This document shows, piece after piece, positions 33,875 to 41,330 of a stretch of DNA of 64,000 nucleotides. The DNA comes from DATEDA01 sp963789885 (GTDB lineage: Bacteria > Pseudomonadota > Gammaproteobacteria > Burkholderiales > SG8-39). The notes under the pieces were generated by a model that saw only the letters and a program-made list of their open reading frames with translations, ran no database searches and was not told where the DNA came from. The position numbers were made by a program, and so were the translations under genes. The stretch is taken from positions 186,001 through 250,000 of the forward strand of contig CAWBNB010000071.1 in the NCBI GenBank assembly GCA_963789885.1. Direction: 5' to 3'. Position 1 is the first letter of the stretch; the number at the start of each line of letters is the position of its first letter.

Positions 33875-33888
33875 TTGACCGATCTCAA
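33875..33888 (+). promoter_or_regulatory. Candidate FNR-type box between had and korA
   Basis: TTGACcgatCTCAA: two symmetric half-sites, each differing from TTGAT at one base. It is 97 bases upstream of the korA ATG and about 84 bases upstream of the predicted had start, near a class I distance. FNR-like proteins (AcpR, AadR) activate anaerobic benzoate genes in Azoarcus and Rhodopseudomonas, which supports a functional role. Confidence 0.45.
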
Positions 33889-33984
33889 ACCCGGGAGCCG
33901 CGGCGCGGAGAACACTCTGTGCCGCATGCGCATGGAACGGACCGGGGGCAGCCGTCTCCGGCTTGGAGAAGGGGACGCGAGGAC

Positions 33985-35721
33985 ATGACCGACCGCCGTG
34001 GCACGCCGCGTACGACCGTCTCGCTCGCGGTCTGCGGCTCGGGTGGTGCCGGCGTAATGACCGCGGGCAACATGCTGCTCGACGCGGCCGCGCGGGCCGG
34101 CTGGTACGGACTGATGGTGCGGTCGAGCGGGCCGCAGATCCGCGGCGGCGAGGCCGCCGCGCTGCTCCGCTTCGCGCCGCACCCGATCGACTGCCTCGGC
34201 GACCGCTTCGACGCGCTGATCGCGATCGACTGGCAGAACATCCACCGCTTCGCCGACGAGATCCCGCTCGATGAGGCGAGCCTGATCGTCGCCGATCCCG
34301 ACCAGGGGGCGCCGCCGGAGGCGTACCTGGCGCGTGGCGCGCGCTGCGTGAACCTCCCGTTGAAGCAGCTGGCGAAGGCGATTCCAGGCAGCTGGCCGAA
34401 CATGGTCGCGCTCGGGCTCACGGCAGAGCTGATCGGCGTGCCGGCGGAGACCGTCAAGCAGGTGGTGACGAGATCCCTGAAGAAGGCCGGCGACACGCTC
34501 GCGGCCAGCCTGGCAGCGATCGACGCCGGGGCGCGGGCCGCGGGCGGGGTCGGGGCCGGGTTCGCGCTCGCGCCCCCGCCCGCCCGACGCGCATCGCGCT
34601 GGCTCATCAGCGGCAACGAAGCTGCCGGCCTTGGCGCGATCCGCGGCGGCGTGCGGTTCGTCGCCGCGTATCCGATCACGCCCGCGACCGAGCTGCTCGA
34701 ATGGCTCGCACCGGCGCTGCCGAAGGTCGGCGGCGTGCTGGTGCAGGCCGAGGACGAACTTGCCTCGATCAACATGGCGATCGGCGCCTCGTACGGCGGG
34801 GTACCGGCGCTCACTGCGACCGCCGGGCCTGGGCTCGCGCTGATGAGCGAGGCGCTCGGGCTCAGCGTCGCAGCCGAGGTGCCGATCGTCGTCGTCGACG
34901 TGATGCGCGGCGGACCCTCCACCGGCATCCCCGCGAAGAGCGAGCAGAGCGACGTCTCGATCGCGCTGTGGGGGCTGCACGGGGATGCACCGCGGATCGT
35001 GGTCGCACCGAACTCGGTCGCCGACTGCCTCACGACGACGCAGTGGGCGGTGCACCTCGCCGAGCACCTGCAGGCGCCGGCGATCGTGCTGTCCGACCAG
35101 TTCCTCGGTCAGGCGCGCGCGGTTGCCGACCGGCCGGCCGACGTCGCATTCATCGGCGAGCGGCTCACGGCGTCCGCCGGCACCGAGGGCTATCGGCGCT
35201 ACGCGATCACCGACTCGGGCATCTCGCCGATGGCGATCCCCGGAACGCCGGGGCTCGCCTATACCGCCGACGGGCTGGAGCACAACGAGCGCGGCATTCC
35301 GTCGAGCGGGGCGGGCGACCACCGCGCCCAGCTCGCGAAGCGGGAGCGCAAGCTCGTGGCGCACGACTACGGCGGGCAGTGGGCGGACGTCGAAGGCCGC
35401 GGCGAGCTCGCGGTCGTCACCTTCGGCTCGTGTACCGGAGCGGTCCGCGAGGCGCTGGGGCGCGCCAGAGCGGAAGGCATCGACGCCCGGCTCGTCTCGC
35501 TGCGGCTCCTCGCGCCGGCGCGCCCCAAACTCCTCGCGGCGGCGCTCGACGGCGTCGAGCGGGTCCTCGTGGTGGAGCAGAACCATGGCGGGCAGTTCTT
35601 CCGCTACCTCCGCGCCGAGTTCGACCTGCCGCGCGAGGTGGCGAGCTGCCGCCACCCCGGGCCGCTCCCGATCCGGCCCGACGAGGTCTACCGACAGGTA
35701 CTCGAATGGAGTCGCCGATGA
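33985..35721 (+). CDS. korA: 2-oxoglutarate:ferredoxin oxidoreductase, fused gamma-alpha subunit
   Basis: 578 residues. The N-terminal gamma domain (about 1-190, GSGGAGVMTAG at its start and RSSGPQIRGGEAAALLRF) is fused to the alpha pyrimidine-binding domain (GNEAAGLGAIRGGVRFVAAYPITPATE). KorAB oxidises 2-oxoglutarate to succinyl-CoA and reduces ferredoxin, which feeds benzoyl-CoA reductase in Thauera. Divergent position from the bcr operon supports this role. Start at the ATG 33985 with gagga close upstream. A pyruvate or arylpyruvate specificity is not excluded. Confidence 0.87.
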   Translation: MTDRRGTPRTTVSLAVCGSGGAGVMTAGNMLLDAAARAGWYGLMVRSSGPQIRGGEAAALLRFAPHPIDCLGDRFDALIAIDWQNIHRFADEIPLDEASLIVADPDQGAPPEAYLARGARCVNLPLKQLAKAIPGSWPNMVALGLTAELIGVPAETVKQVVTRSLKKAGDTLAASLAAIDAGARAAGGVGAGFALAPPPARRASRWLISGNEAAGLGAIRGGVRFVAAYPITPATELLEWLAPALPKVGGVLVQAEDELASINMAIGASYGGVPALTATAGPGLALMSEALGLSVAAEVPIVVVDVMRGGPSTGIPAKSEQSDVSIALWGLHGDAPRIVVAPNSVADCLTTTQWAVHLAEHLQAPAIVLSDQFLGQARAVADRPADVAFIGERLTASAGTEGYRRYAITDSGISPMAIPGTPGLAYTADGLEHNERGIPSSGAGDHRAQLAKRERKLVAHDYGGQWADVEGRGELAVVTFGSCTGAVREALGRARAEGIDARLVSLRLLAPARPKLLAAALDGVERVLVVEQNHGGQFFRYLRAEFDLPREVASCRHPGPLPIRPDEVYRQVLEWSRR

Positions 35722-36560
35722 CGACCGCGACGGCGCCAAGCGTGGCGGCGCGGCCGCCGCAGGCATACAAATCCGACTACAAGCCGATCTGGTGCCCGGG
35801 GTGCGGCGACTACTCGGTCCTCTCCGCTTTCACCAAGGCGTTCGCCGCGCTCGAGCTAGCGCCGGAGCAGATCGCCGTCGTGTCGGGGATCGGGTGCTCG
35901 TCGCGCATACCGGCCTATGTCACGAGCTACGGTTTCCACGGCGTGCACGGTCGTGCGCTCGCCGCAGCCACCGGGCTGAAAGTGGCGCGGCCCGATCTCA
36001 CCGTGGTGGCCGCGGGCGGCGACGGTGACGGCTACTCGATCGGCGGCAATCACTTCCTCCATGCGTGCCGGCGCAACGTCGACCTGACGTATGTCGTGAT
36101 GGACAACCACGTGTACGGGATGACCAAGGGGCAGCCCTCGCCGACCACCGAGCCGGACTGGGTCTCGAAGCTCTCGCCCGCGGGAACCGGGCTGCGGGTG
36201 TTCCATCCGCTCGTGGTCGCGCTCGCCGCCGGGGCGAACTTCATCGCCCGCGGATTCTCCGGCGATCCGAACGGCCTTGCCGCGCTCCTCGCCGAGGCGA
36301 TCCGCACGCCGGGCTTCTCGTTTGTCGAGGTGCTGAGCCCGTGCGTGACCTACCGGCCGGAGCAGCGCGAGTGGAAGGGGCAGGTTCGCGCGGCACCGGT
36401 CGGACCGACCGACGACGCGTCACGGGCCGCGCGGCGTCTGCTGACAGATGACGGCTTCAACATCGGCGTCCTCTACCGAGGCAACCGCAAACCCTTTCAG
36501 CCGCCGGTAGGCAAGAGCGCCGCACCTGCGGCCGAGCTCGAGAAGGCGTTCGAAATATGA
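35718..36560 (+). CDS. korB: 2-oxoglutarate:ferredoxin oxidoreductase, beta subunit
   Basis: 280 residues. CPGCGDY (residues 26-32) starts the Fe-S/TPP region; GIGCSSRIP adds the third cysteine region; the TPP-Mg motif is GGDGDGYSIGGNH ... NVDLTYVVMDNHVYGMTKGQ. The fourth cluster Cys candidate is in SPCVTY. It binds TPP and a [4Fe-4S] cluster and completes KorA. ATGA overlaps at both ends link korA, korB and the ferritin-like gene. Confidence 0.9.
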   Translation: MTTATAPSVAARPPQAYKSDYKPIWCPGCGDYSVLSAFTKAFAALELAPEQIAVVSGIGCSSRIPAYVTSYGFHGVHGRALAAATGLKVARPDLTVVAAGGDGDGYSIGGNHFLHACRRNVDLTYVVMDNHVYGMTKGQPSPTTEPDWVSKLSPAGTGLRVFHPLVVALAAGANFIARGFSGDPNGLAALLAEAIRTPGFSFVEVLSPCVTYRPEQREWKGQVRAAPVGPTDDASRAARRLLTDDGFNIGVLYRGNRKPFQPPVGKSAAPAAELEKAFEI

Positions 36561-37162
36561 GCCCCAGAAAGACAGCGACCAGGGTCGGCGCGGCGCCGAG
36601 GCGCAAGGCACGACCGCACCTGCGGGTCGTCAAGCCGGCGCAGCGCGTCGCGGCGGCGGGCCCGACGACGCGCGAGCTGATGGCGCACGCCTACGCGCTC
36701 GAGCTCGAGGCGGCGGAGCGCTACGCGGAGTTCGCCGAGGCCATGGAGGCGCACAACAATCGCGAGGTCGCGGAGCTCTTCCGCAAGCTCGCTCGCATCG
36801 AGCACCGTCACGCCGAACAGATCCTCGAGGAGACGGGCTGGACGAAGCCGCCGGCGCCGCCTTCGACCGGCTACCGATGGGAAGGCCTCGAGGCGCCGGA
36901 GACTGCGGACTTCACGGTCCTCCACTACCTCATGCAGCCGTATCACGCGCTCGTGATCGCGCTCCACAACGAGCGGCGAGCGCAAAGGTTCTTCCAGGAG
37001 CTCGCGGCCAGCGCCACGAGCGGCAAGGTCCGCCGCGAAGCCGAGGCAATGGCCGCCGAGGAAGCGGAGCACGTGCGCCTCATCCAGGAGTGGATGAAGC
37101 GCACCCCGCCGCCCGAGGCCGGCTGGGATCACGATCCGGATCCGCCGCGCCACGTGGACTGA
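36557..37162 (+). CDS. Ferritin-like diiron protein, rubrerythrin-domain type
   Basis: 201 residues. A basic Lys/Arg/Pro-rich N-terminal tail of about 35 residues precedes a four-helix domain with ligands in LELEAAERYAEF, IEHRHAEQI, HNERRAQRFF and EEAEHVRLI (two E-x2-H type sites). There is no rubredoxin domain, unlike the protein at 24998-25738. Probable peroxide or oxygen protection of the low-potential system. Co-translated with korB (ATGA). Confidence 0.75.
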   Translation: MSPRKTATRVGAAPRRKARPHLRVVKPAQRVAAAGPTTRELMAHAYALELEAAERYAEFAEAMEAHNNREVAELFRKLARIEHRHAEQILEETGWTKPPAPPSTGYRWEGLEAPETADFTVLHYLMQPYHALVIALHNERRAQRFFQELAASATSGKVRREAEAMAAEEAEHVRLIQEWMKRTPPPEAGWDHDPDPPRHVD

Positions 37163-37176
37163 GGGGGCGCGACGGC

Positions 37177-37626
37177 ATGGACGTGCTGCTGCCGCAGGGC
37201 TGGGCGCCGCCGATCGGCTATGCGAACGGTGTCGCGACCGCTCCGGGCCGCATCGTCTTCGTCGCCGGGCAGGTGGGCTGGGACGAGCGCCAGAGGTTCG
37301 CGTCCGCCGACCTGGTCCCACAGTTCGAGCAGGCGCTGAAGAACGTGCTCGCGGTGGTCGCGGCGGCGGGCGGCAAGCCGCAGCACGTCTGCCGCATGAC
37401 CGCCTACTGCTGCGACAAGCCCGCCTATCTCGGCGCGCGCCCGGAGCTCGGGCGGATCTGGCGCAGGCTGATGGGCCGGCACTTTCCCGCCATGAGCATG
37501 ATCTTCGTCGCGGACCTTCTGGATCACCCGGCGAAGATCGAGCTCGAGGCGACGGCCGTCGTGCCCGCACGGCGTTCGCTGGCGCGACGGCCGCCCGTGG
37601 CGAAGCGACGCACTCGCGGGCGCTGA
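37177..37626 (+). CDS. RidA/YjgF-family protein
   Basis: 149 residues. Family segments: GRIVFVAGQVGWDE, FEQALKNVLAVVAAAGGKPQHVCRMTAYC and the C-terminal KIELEATAVVP. RidA proteins hydrolyse reactive enamines/imines; others in the family act in aromatic catabolism. The canonical Arg that binds the carboxylate (R-x-T context, CRMTAY here) is present. The last 20 residues are an Arg-rich tail. It ends the catabolic block, 14 bases behind the ferritin-like gene. Confidence 0.82.
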   Translation: MDVLLPQGWAPPIGYANGVATAPGRIVFVAGQVGWDERQRFASADLVPQFEQALKNVLAVVAAAGGKPQHVCRMTAYCCDKPAYLGARPELGRIWRRLMGRHFPAMSMIFVADLLDHPAKIELEATAVVPARRSLARRPPVAKRRTRGR

Positions 37627-37699
37627 TCCCGCGCCGCCCGGGCGAGGACGTCCGGGTGCGTCAAGGTAAAATCCGCCGTTCTCCCGGGCCCGCCACGCC

Positions 37700-38587
37700 A
37701 TGTCCGTCGCTCCGGCAACCGCCGCACTGAAGGCGCAGATCCTCGCCGAGGCGCTGCCCTATATCCGCCGCTTCCACGGCAAGACGATCGTCGTGAAGTA
37801 CGGCGGCAACGCGATGACCGAACTCGCGCTGCAGAAGAGCTTCGCGCACGACGTGGTGCTGCTCAAGCTCGTCGGCATGAACCCGGTCGTCGTGCACGGC
37901 GGCGGGCCGCAGATCGAGAGCGTCCTCGCGCGGCTCGGGAAGAAGGGCGAGTTCGTGCAGGGGATGCGCGTCACCGACGCCGAGACGATGGACGTGGTCG
38001 AGATGGTCCTCGGCGGCACGGTGAACAAGGAGATCGTCACGCTCATCAACCAGGCGGGCGGCAGGGCGGTCGGCCTGACCGGCAAGGACGGTGCGTTCAT
38101 CCGGGCGAAGAAGATGCTCGTCGCGGACGAGGCCAGACCGGGGGAGAGGGTCGACATCGGGCAGGTCGGCGAGATCGACGCGATCGATCCGGGGGTGATC
38201 TCCGCGCTGGAGGAGAGCGGCTTCATCCCGGTCGTCGCGCCGATCGGCGTCGGCAAGGACGGCGAGTCCTACAACATCAATGGCGATCTCGTGGCCGGCA
38301 AGCTCGCCGAAGTGCTCAAGGCCGAGAAGCTGGTCCTGCTTACCAATACGCCGGGCGTCCTCGACAGGAACGGAAAGCTGCTGACCGGGCTGACGCCGAA
38401 GCGGATCGACGAGCTCGTTGCCGAAGGCACGCTGTCGGGCGGCATGCTGCCGAAGATCGCTTCCGCCCTCGACGCCGCGCGCGCCGGCGTGAAGAGCGTT
38501 CACATCATCGACGGCCGGGTCGAGCACGCGCTCCTGCTCGAGATTCTCACCGACGAGGGCGTCGGGACGCTGATCCGGTCGCGCTAA
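37700..38587 (+). CDS. argB: Acetylglutamate kinase
   Basis: 295 residues. Phosphorylates N-acetylglutamate in arginine synthesis. Motifs KYGGNAM, VVHGGGPQIE and the C-terminal GVKSVHIIDGRVEHALLLE are diagnostic of ArgB. First housekeeping gene after the catabolic region. A TAAAAT hexamer at 37667-37672 may be its -10. It ends four bases inside the convergent M15 peptidase gene. Confidence 0.97.
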   Translation: MSVAPATAALKAQILAEALPYIRRFHGKTIVVKYGGNAMTELALQKSFAHDVVLLKLVGMNPVVVHGGGPQIESVLARLGKKGEFVQGMRVTDAETMDVVEMVLGGTVNKEIVTLINQAGGRAVGLTGKDGAFIRAKKMLVADEARPGERVDIGQVGEIDAIDPGVISALEESGFIPVVAPIGVGKDGESYNINGDLVAGKLAEVLKAEKLVLLTNTPGVLDRNGKLLTGLTPKRIDELVAEGTLSGGMLPKIASALDAARAGVKSVHIIDGRVEHALLLEILTDEGVGTLIRSR

Positions 38588-39063
38588 GGGACGGGCCGCC
38601 GCTCGGCGTCGAGCAGCCCGTCGAGATAACCTACCTTCGCGTCGTAGATCGTCATGACCCGCCGCCGCGGCGTTGCGGTGAACGACACGTGAATCCATTC
38701 CTCGAACTCGTAGATCACGGTGTCGAACGCGATTACCGAATCGCGCAGCGCGCGCGCGACCGCGAGCGGCGGACCGAAGCCCGGGCAGGTGAAGTCGGCC
38801 GCGAGACCCTGCGAGTGCTGCGAGTTCCGCGCACCGCCGACCGCGGCGTTGAGCGCGGGCGAGCGGTAGCCGCTCGAAATGTCCAGCGGATGGCCGAGCA
38901 GCAGGCGGATCCGGTCGAGCCCCCGGGCGAGGAGCCGCAGGTTGGGGATCAACTCGGGCGGAGGCGTGTTATCGATGCGGCGCTCGCGTGCGGTGTCCGA
39001 GTGCACGAGCCGCGCGAGCGTGTAGTAGCGCGACAGGCGGGGGCTACGAGACCTTCGCTGCAT
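38584..39063 (-). CDS. M15-type peptidase-fold protein
   Basis: 159 residues. ISSGYRSPALNAAVGG, SQHSQGLAADF (zinc His and Asp) and EEWIHVSF (zinc His) match the Peptidase_M15_3 family of D,D-carboxypeptidase-like or endolysin-like proteins. No signal peptide is visible, so access to the cell wall is unclear; phage-type endolysins also lack one. Start ATG at 39063, 17 bases from the divergent HAD gene. Confidence 0.78.
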   Translation of the reverse strand: MQRRSRSPRLSRYYTLARLVHSDTARERRIDNTPPPELIPNLRLLARGLDRIRLLLGHPLDISSGYRSPALNAAVGGARNSQHSQGLAADFTCPGFGPPLAVARALRDSVIAFDTVIYEFEEWIHVSFTATPRRRVMTIYDAKVGYLDGLLDAERRPVP

Positions 39064-39080
39064 CCGGCGATTGTAGTGCG

Positions 39081-39734
39081 ATGCTGACCTGGATCTTCGA
39101 CCTCGACAACACGTTGCACGACGCGACGCCGCACATCATGCCGCACATCAACCGCAGCATGACCGAGTACGTGCAGCGGCTGCTCGCGATCGACGAGGCG
39201 GAAGCCGCGAGCCTGCGCGAGCAGTACTGGCGGCGCTACGGTGCGACTCTGCTCGGGCTGATGCGCCACCACGACACCGATCCGTATCACTTCCTGTGGC
39301 ACACGCACCAGTTCCCCGAGCTCGCGCGGATGGTGGTGGCCGACCGCGCCGCGCTCCACGCGTTGCGGAAACTCCCCGGGCGGAAGCTCGTTTTTTCGAA
39401 CGCGCCCGCGCATTACGCGCACGCGGTGCTCGACATCCTCGGGTTGGCCGGGTTCTTCGACGCGGTCTACACCATCGAGCACACCGGCTACCGACCGAAG
39501 CCGGATCTCGCCGGGTTCAGGCTGCTCCTGCGCGCCGAAGGGATGGTCCCGGAGCGCGCGGTGATGGTGGACGACATGCTCGTGAACCTGCGCGCCGCCC
39601 GCCGGCTGGGGATGGCGACGGTATGGGTCAGCCGGCAGCCCCGCGTCCCCGGGCACGTCGATGCCCGGATCGCCTCGATCCGCGAGTTGCCGCGACGGGT
39701 CGGGCGGCTGCGGCGGGCGTCCGGCGTCGCCTAG
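39081..39734 (+). CDS. HAD-family pyrimidine 5'-nucleotidase
   Basis: 217 residues. HAD motifs: FDLDNTLHD (nucleophile Asp), VFSNAP, K in YRPKPD and the acidic VMVDDML. SDT1/YjjG-like enzymes dephosphorylate pyrimidine nucleotides. The placement between argB and slmA is common in Betaproteobacteria. Confidence 0.88.
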   Translation: MLTWIFDLDNTLHDATPHIMPHINRSMTEYVQRLLAIDEAEAASLREQYWRRYGATLLGLMRHHDTDPYHFLWHTHQFPELARMVVADRAALHALRKLPGRKLVFSNAPAHYAHAVLDILGLAGFFDAVYTIEHTGYRPKPDLAGFRLLLRAEGMVPERAVMVDDMLVNLRAARRLGMATVWVSRQPRVPGHVDARIASIRELPRRVGRLRRASGVA

Positions 39735-39877
39735 GCGCCCAGCAAGCGCCCTCGGGCAGGGCTCGCCGACCCGCCGCGAGGTTGCTCGCGCCGCCGGCGG
39801 TCATCGCTAGCAAGTGCTCACCCGAGAGTAGAATCGCTGTCCCCTCGCGGGAAGCGGCGGGGGGAGGGGAGAGCGCC

Positions 39878-40459
39878 GTGGCGACCAGAACCGGAGAGCG
39901 CAAGCTGCAGATCCTGCGTACGTTGGCGGAGATGCTGCAGGATCCGAAGGGGGAGAAGATCACGACCGCGGCGCTCGCCGCGAAGCTGGACGTCTCCGAG
40001 GCGGCCCTCTACCGCCATTTCGCCAGCAAGGCCCAGATGTACGAGGGCCTGATCGAGTTCATCGAGGAGAGCCTCTTCGGCCTCGTCAACAAGATCACCG
40101 GCGAGGAGGAGAACGGCGCGAAGCAGCTGCACGCCATCCTCGCGATGCTGCTCGGCTTCGCCGAGAAGAATCCGGGGATGACGCGGGTGCTGATCGGCGA
40201 TGCGCTCGTCAACGAGGACCCGCGACTGCAGGCGCGGATCAACCAGCTCCACGACAAGCTCGAGGCCACGCTCAAGCAGTGCCTGCGGGTCGCGGCCACC
40301 CAGGCGCCGGAGGGGGCCGAAATCGGGGCGGAGGCCGCCGGGCCGCACGCGAACGTGCTGCTCTGCTACGTCGTCGGCCGCTGGCACCAGTTCGCGAAGA
40401 GCGGCTTCAAGCGCAAGCCCGCGGAGGGCTTCGACAAGCAGTGGCCCCTGCTGGGCTAG
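39878..40459 (+). CDS. slmA: Nucleoid occlusion factor SlmA (TetR family)
   Basis: 193 residues. The TetR helix-turn-helix reads ITTAALAAKLDVSEAALYRHFASKAQMYEGLIEF; the C-terminus AGPHANVLLCYVVGRWHQFAKSGFKRKP is characteristic of SlmA. It binds DNA and blocks FtsZ ring assembly over the nucleoid. GTG start behind ggaggggagag. Confidence 0.92.
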   Translation: MATRTGERKLQILRTLAEMLQDPKGEKITTAALAAKLDVSEAALYRHFASKAQMYEGLIEFIEESLFGLVNKITGEEENGAKQLHAILAMLLGFAEKNPGMTRVLIGDALVNEDPRLQARINQLHDKLEATLKQCLRVAATQAPEGAEIGAEAAGPHANVLLCYVVGRWHQFAKSGFKRKPAEGFDKQWPLLG

Positions 40460-40507
40460 GCTGCGCCCGTCGCTCGGCGCCGCGAACGGGCTGGCGCTTT
40501 GATCGCG

Positions 40508-41257
40508 CTAGCGCTGCGAGCAGACTGCGCACGCGGGGTCGCGCTGCAGGCGGATCGACCGCCACTCCATCGTCAGCGCGTCGAGCAGCAGCAGCCGCCC
40601 CACGAGCGGGTCGCCCGCGCCCGCGACGAGCTTCAGCGCCTCCGCCGCCTGCGTCGCGCCGATGATGCCGACCAGCGGCGCGAACACGCCGAGCACCGCG
40701 CAGCGCTCCTCCTCCGCCGGGGCGTCCTCCGGAAAGAGGCAGTTGTAGCAGGGGCTCGCCGGGCTGCGCAGGTCGAAGACGCTGACCTGGCCGTCGAAGC
40801 GCACGCCGGCCCCCGACACGAGCGGCTTCGCGTGCTTCACGCACGCGCGGTTCGCCGCGTGCCGCGTCGCGAAGTTGTCCGAGCAGTCGAGGACGACGTC
40901 GGCCGCGGCGACGAGCTCGTCGAGCCGCCCGGGCGCGAGCCGCTCCTCGAGCGCGACGACGCGCACCTCCGGATTGAGCTTCGCCAGCGTCTCGCGGCCG
41001 GACGCGACCTTCGGCCGGCCGATCGACGCGGTCGTGTGCAGGATCTGCCGCTGGAGGTTGGTGAGGTCGACCGCGTCGCCGTCGGCGAGCGTGATCGTGC
41101 CGACCCCCGCGGAGGCGAGGTAGAGGCTCGCCGGCGACCCGAGCCCGCCCGCGCCGATCACGAGCGCGTGCGCGGCGAGCAGCCGCTCCTGTCCCTCGAC
41201 GCCGATCTCGGGCAGGAGGATGTGGCGCGAATAGCGCAGCAGCTGCTCGTCGTTCAT
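40508..41257 (-). CDS. moeB: Molybdopterin-synthase adenylyltransferase (MoeB/ThiF family)
   Basis: 249 residues. Nucleotide motif IGAGGLGSPASLYLASAGVG, RQILH, zinc cysteines SPCYNCLFP and PACAVC. It adenylates the C-terminus of MoaD (or ThiS). Molybdopterin is needed by PadB in this window. Family separation from ThiF is not certain from sequence alone. Confidence 0.88.
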   Translation of the reverse strand: MNDEQLLRYSRHILLPEIGVEGQERLLAAHALVIGAGGLGSPASLYLASAGVGTITLADGDAVDLTNLQRQILHTTASIGRPKVASGRETLAKLNPEVRVVALEERLAPGRLDELVAAADVVLDCSDNFATRHAANRACVKHAKPLVSGAGVRFDGQVSVFDLRSPASPCYNCLFPEDAPAEEERCAVLGVFAPLVGIIGATQAAEALKLVAGAGDPLVGRLLLLDALTMEWRSIRLQRDPACAVCSQR

Positions 41258-41284
41258 CGGTCGCTCTGCCGCCGTTCCCGGAAA

Positions 41285-41310
41285 GCAAAAGGGCCGGCGC
41301 GAGCCGGCCC
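41285..41310 (-). terminator. Intrinsic terminator after ctpA
   Basis: Perfect eight-base stem GGGCCGGC (41291-41298) / GCCGGCCC (41303-41310) with a four-base loop. On the minus strand it is followed by TTTT (41290-41287). It lies between the ctpA stop and the moeB start. Confidence 0.8.
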
Positions 41311-41330
41311 TCGTCGTCCGTCCCGGGACT

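Noticed and set aside
33985..36560. korAB as phenylglyoxylate oxidoreductase (padEFGHI)
   Set aside because: That enzyme has five separate subunits; this is a two-gene gamma-alpha plus beta type, and its place beside bcr matches KorAB.
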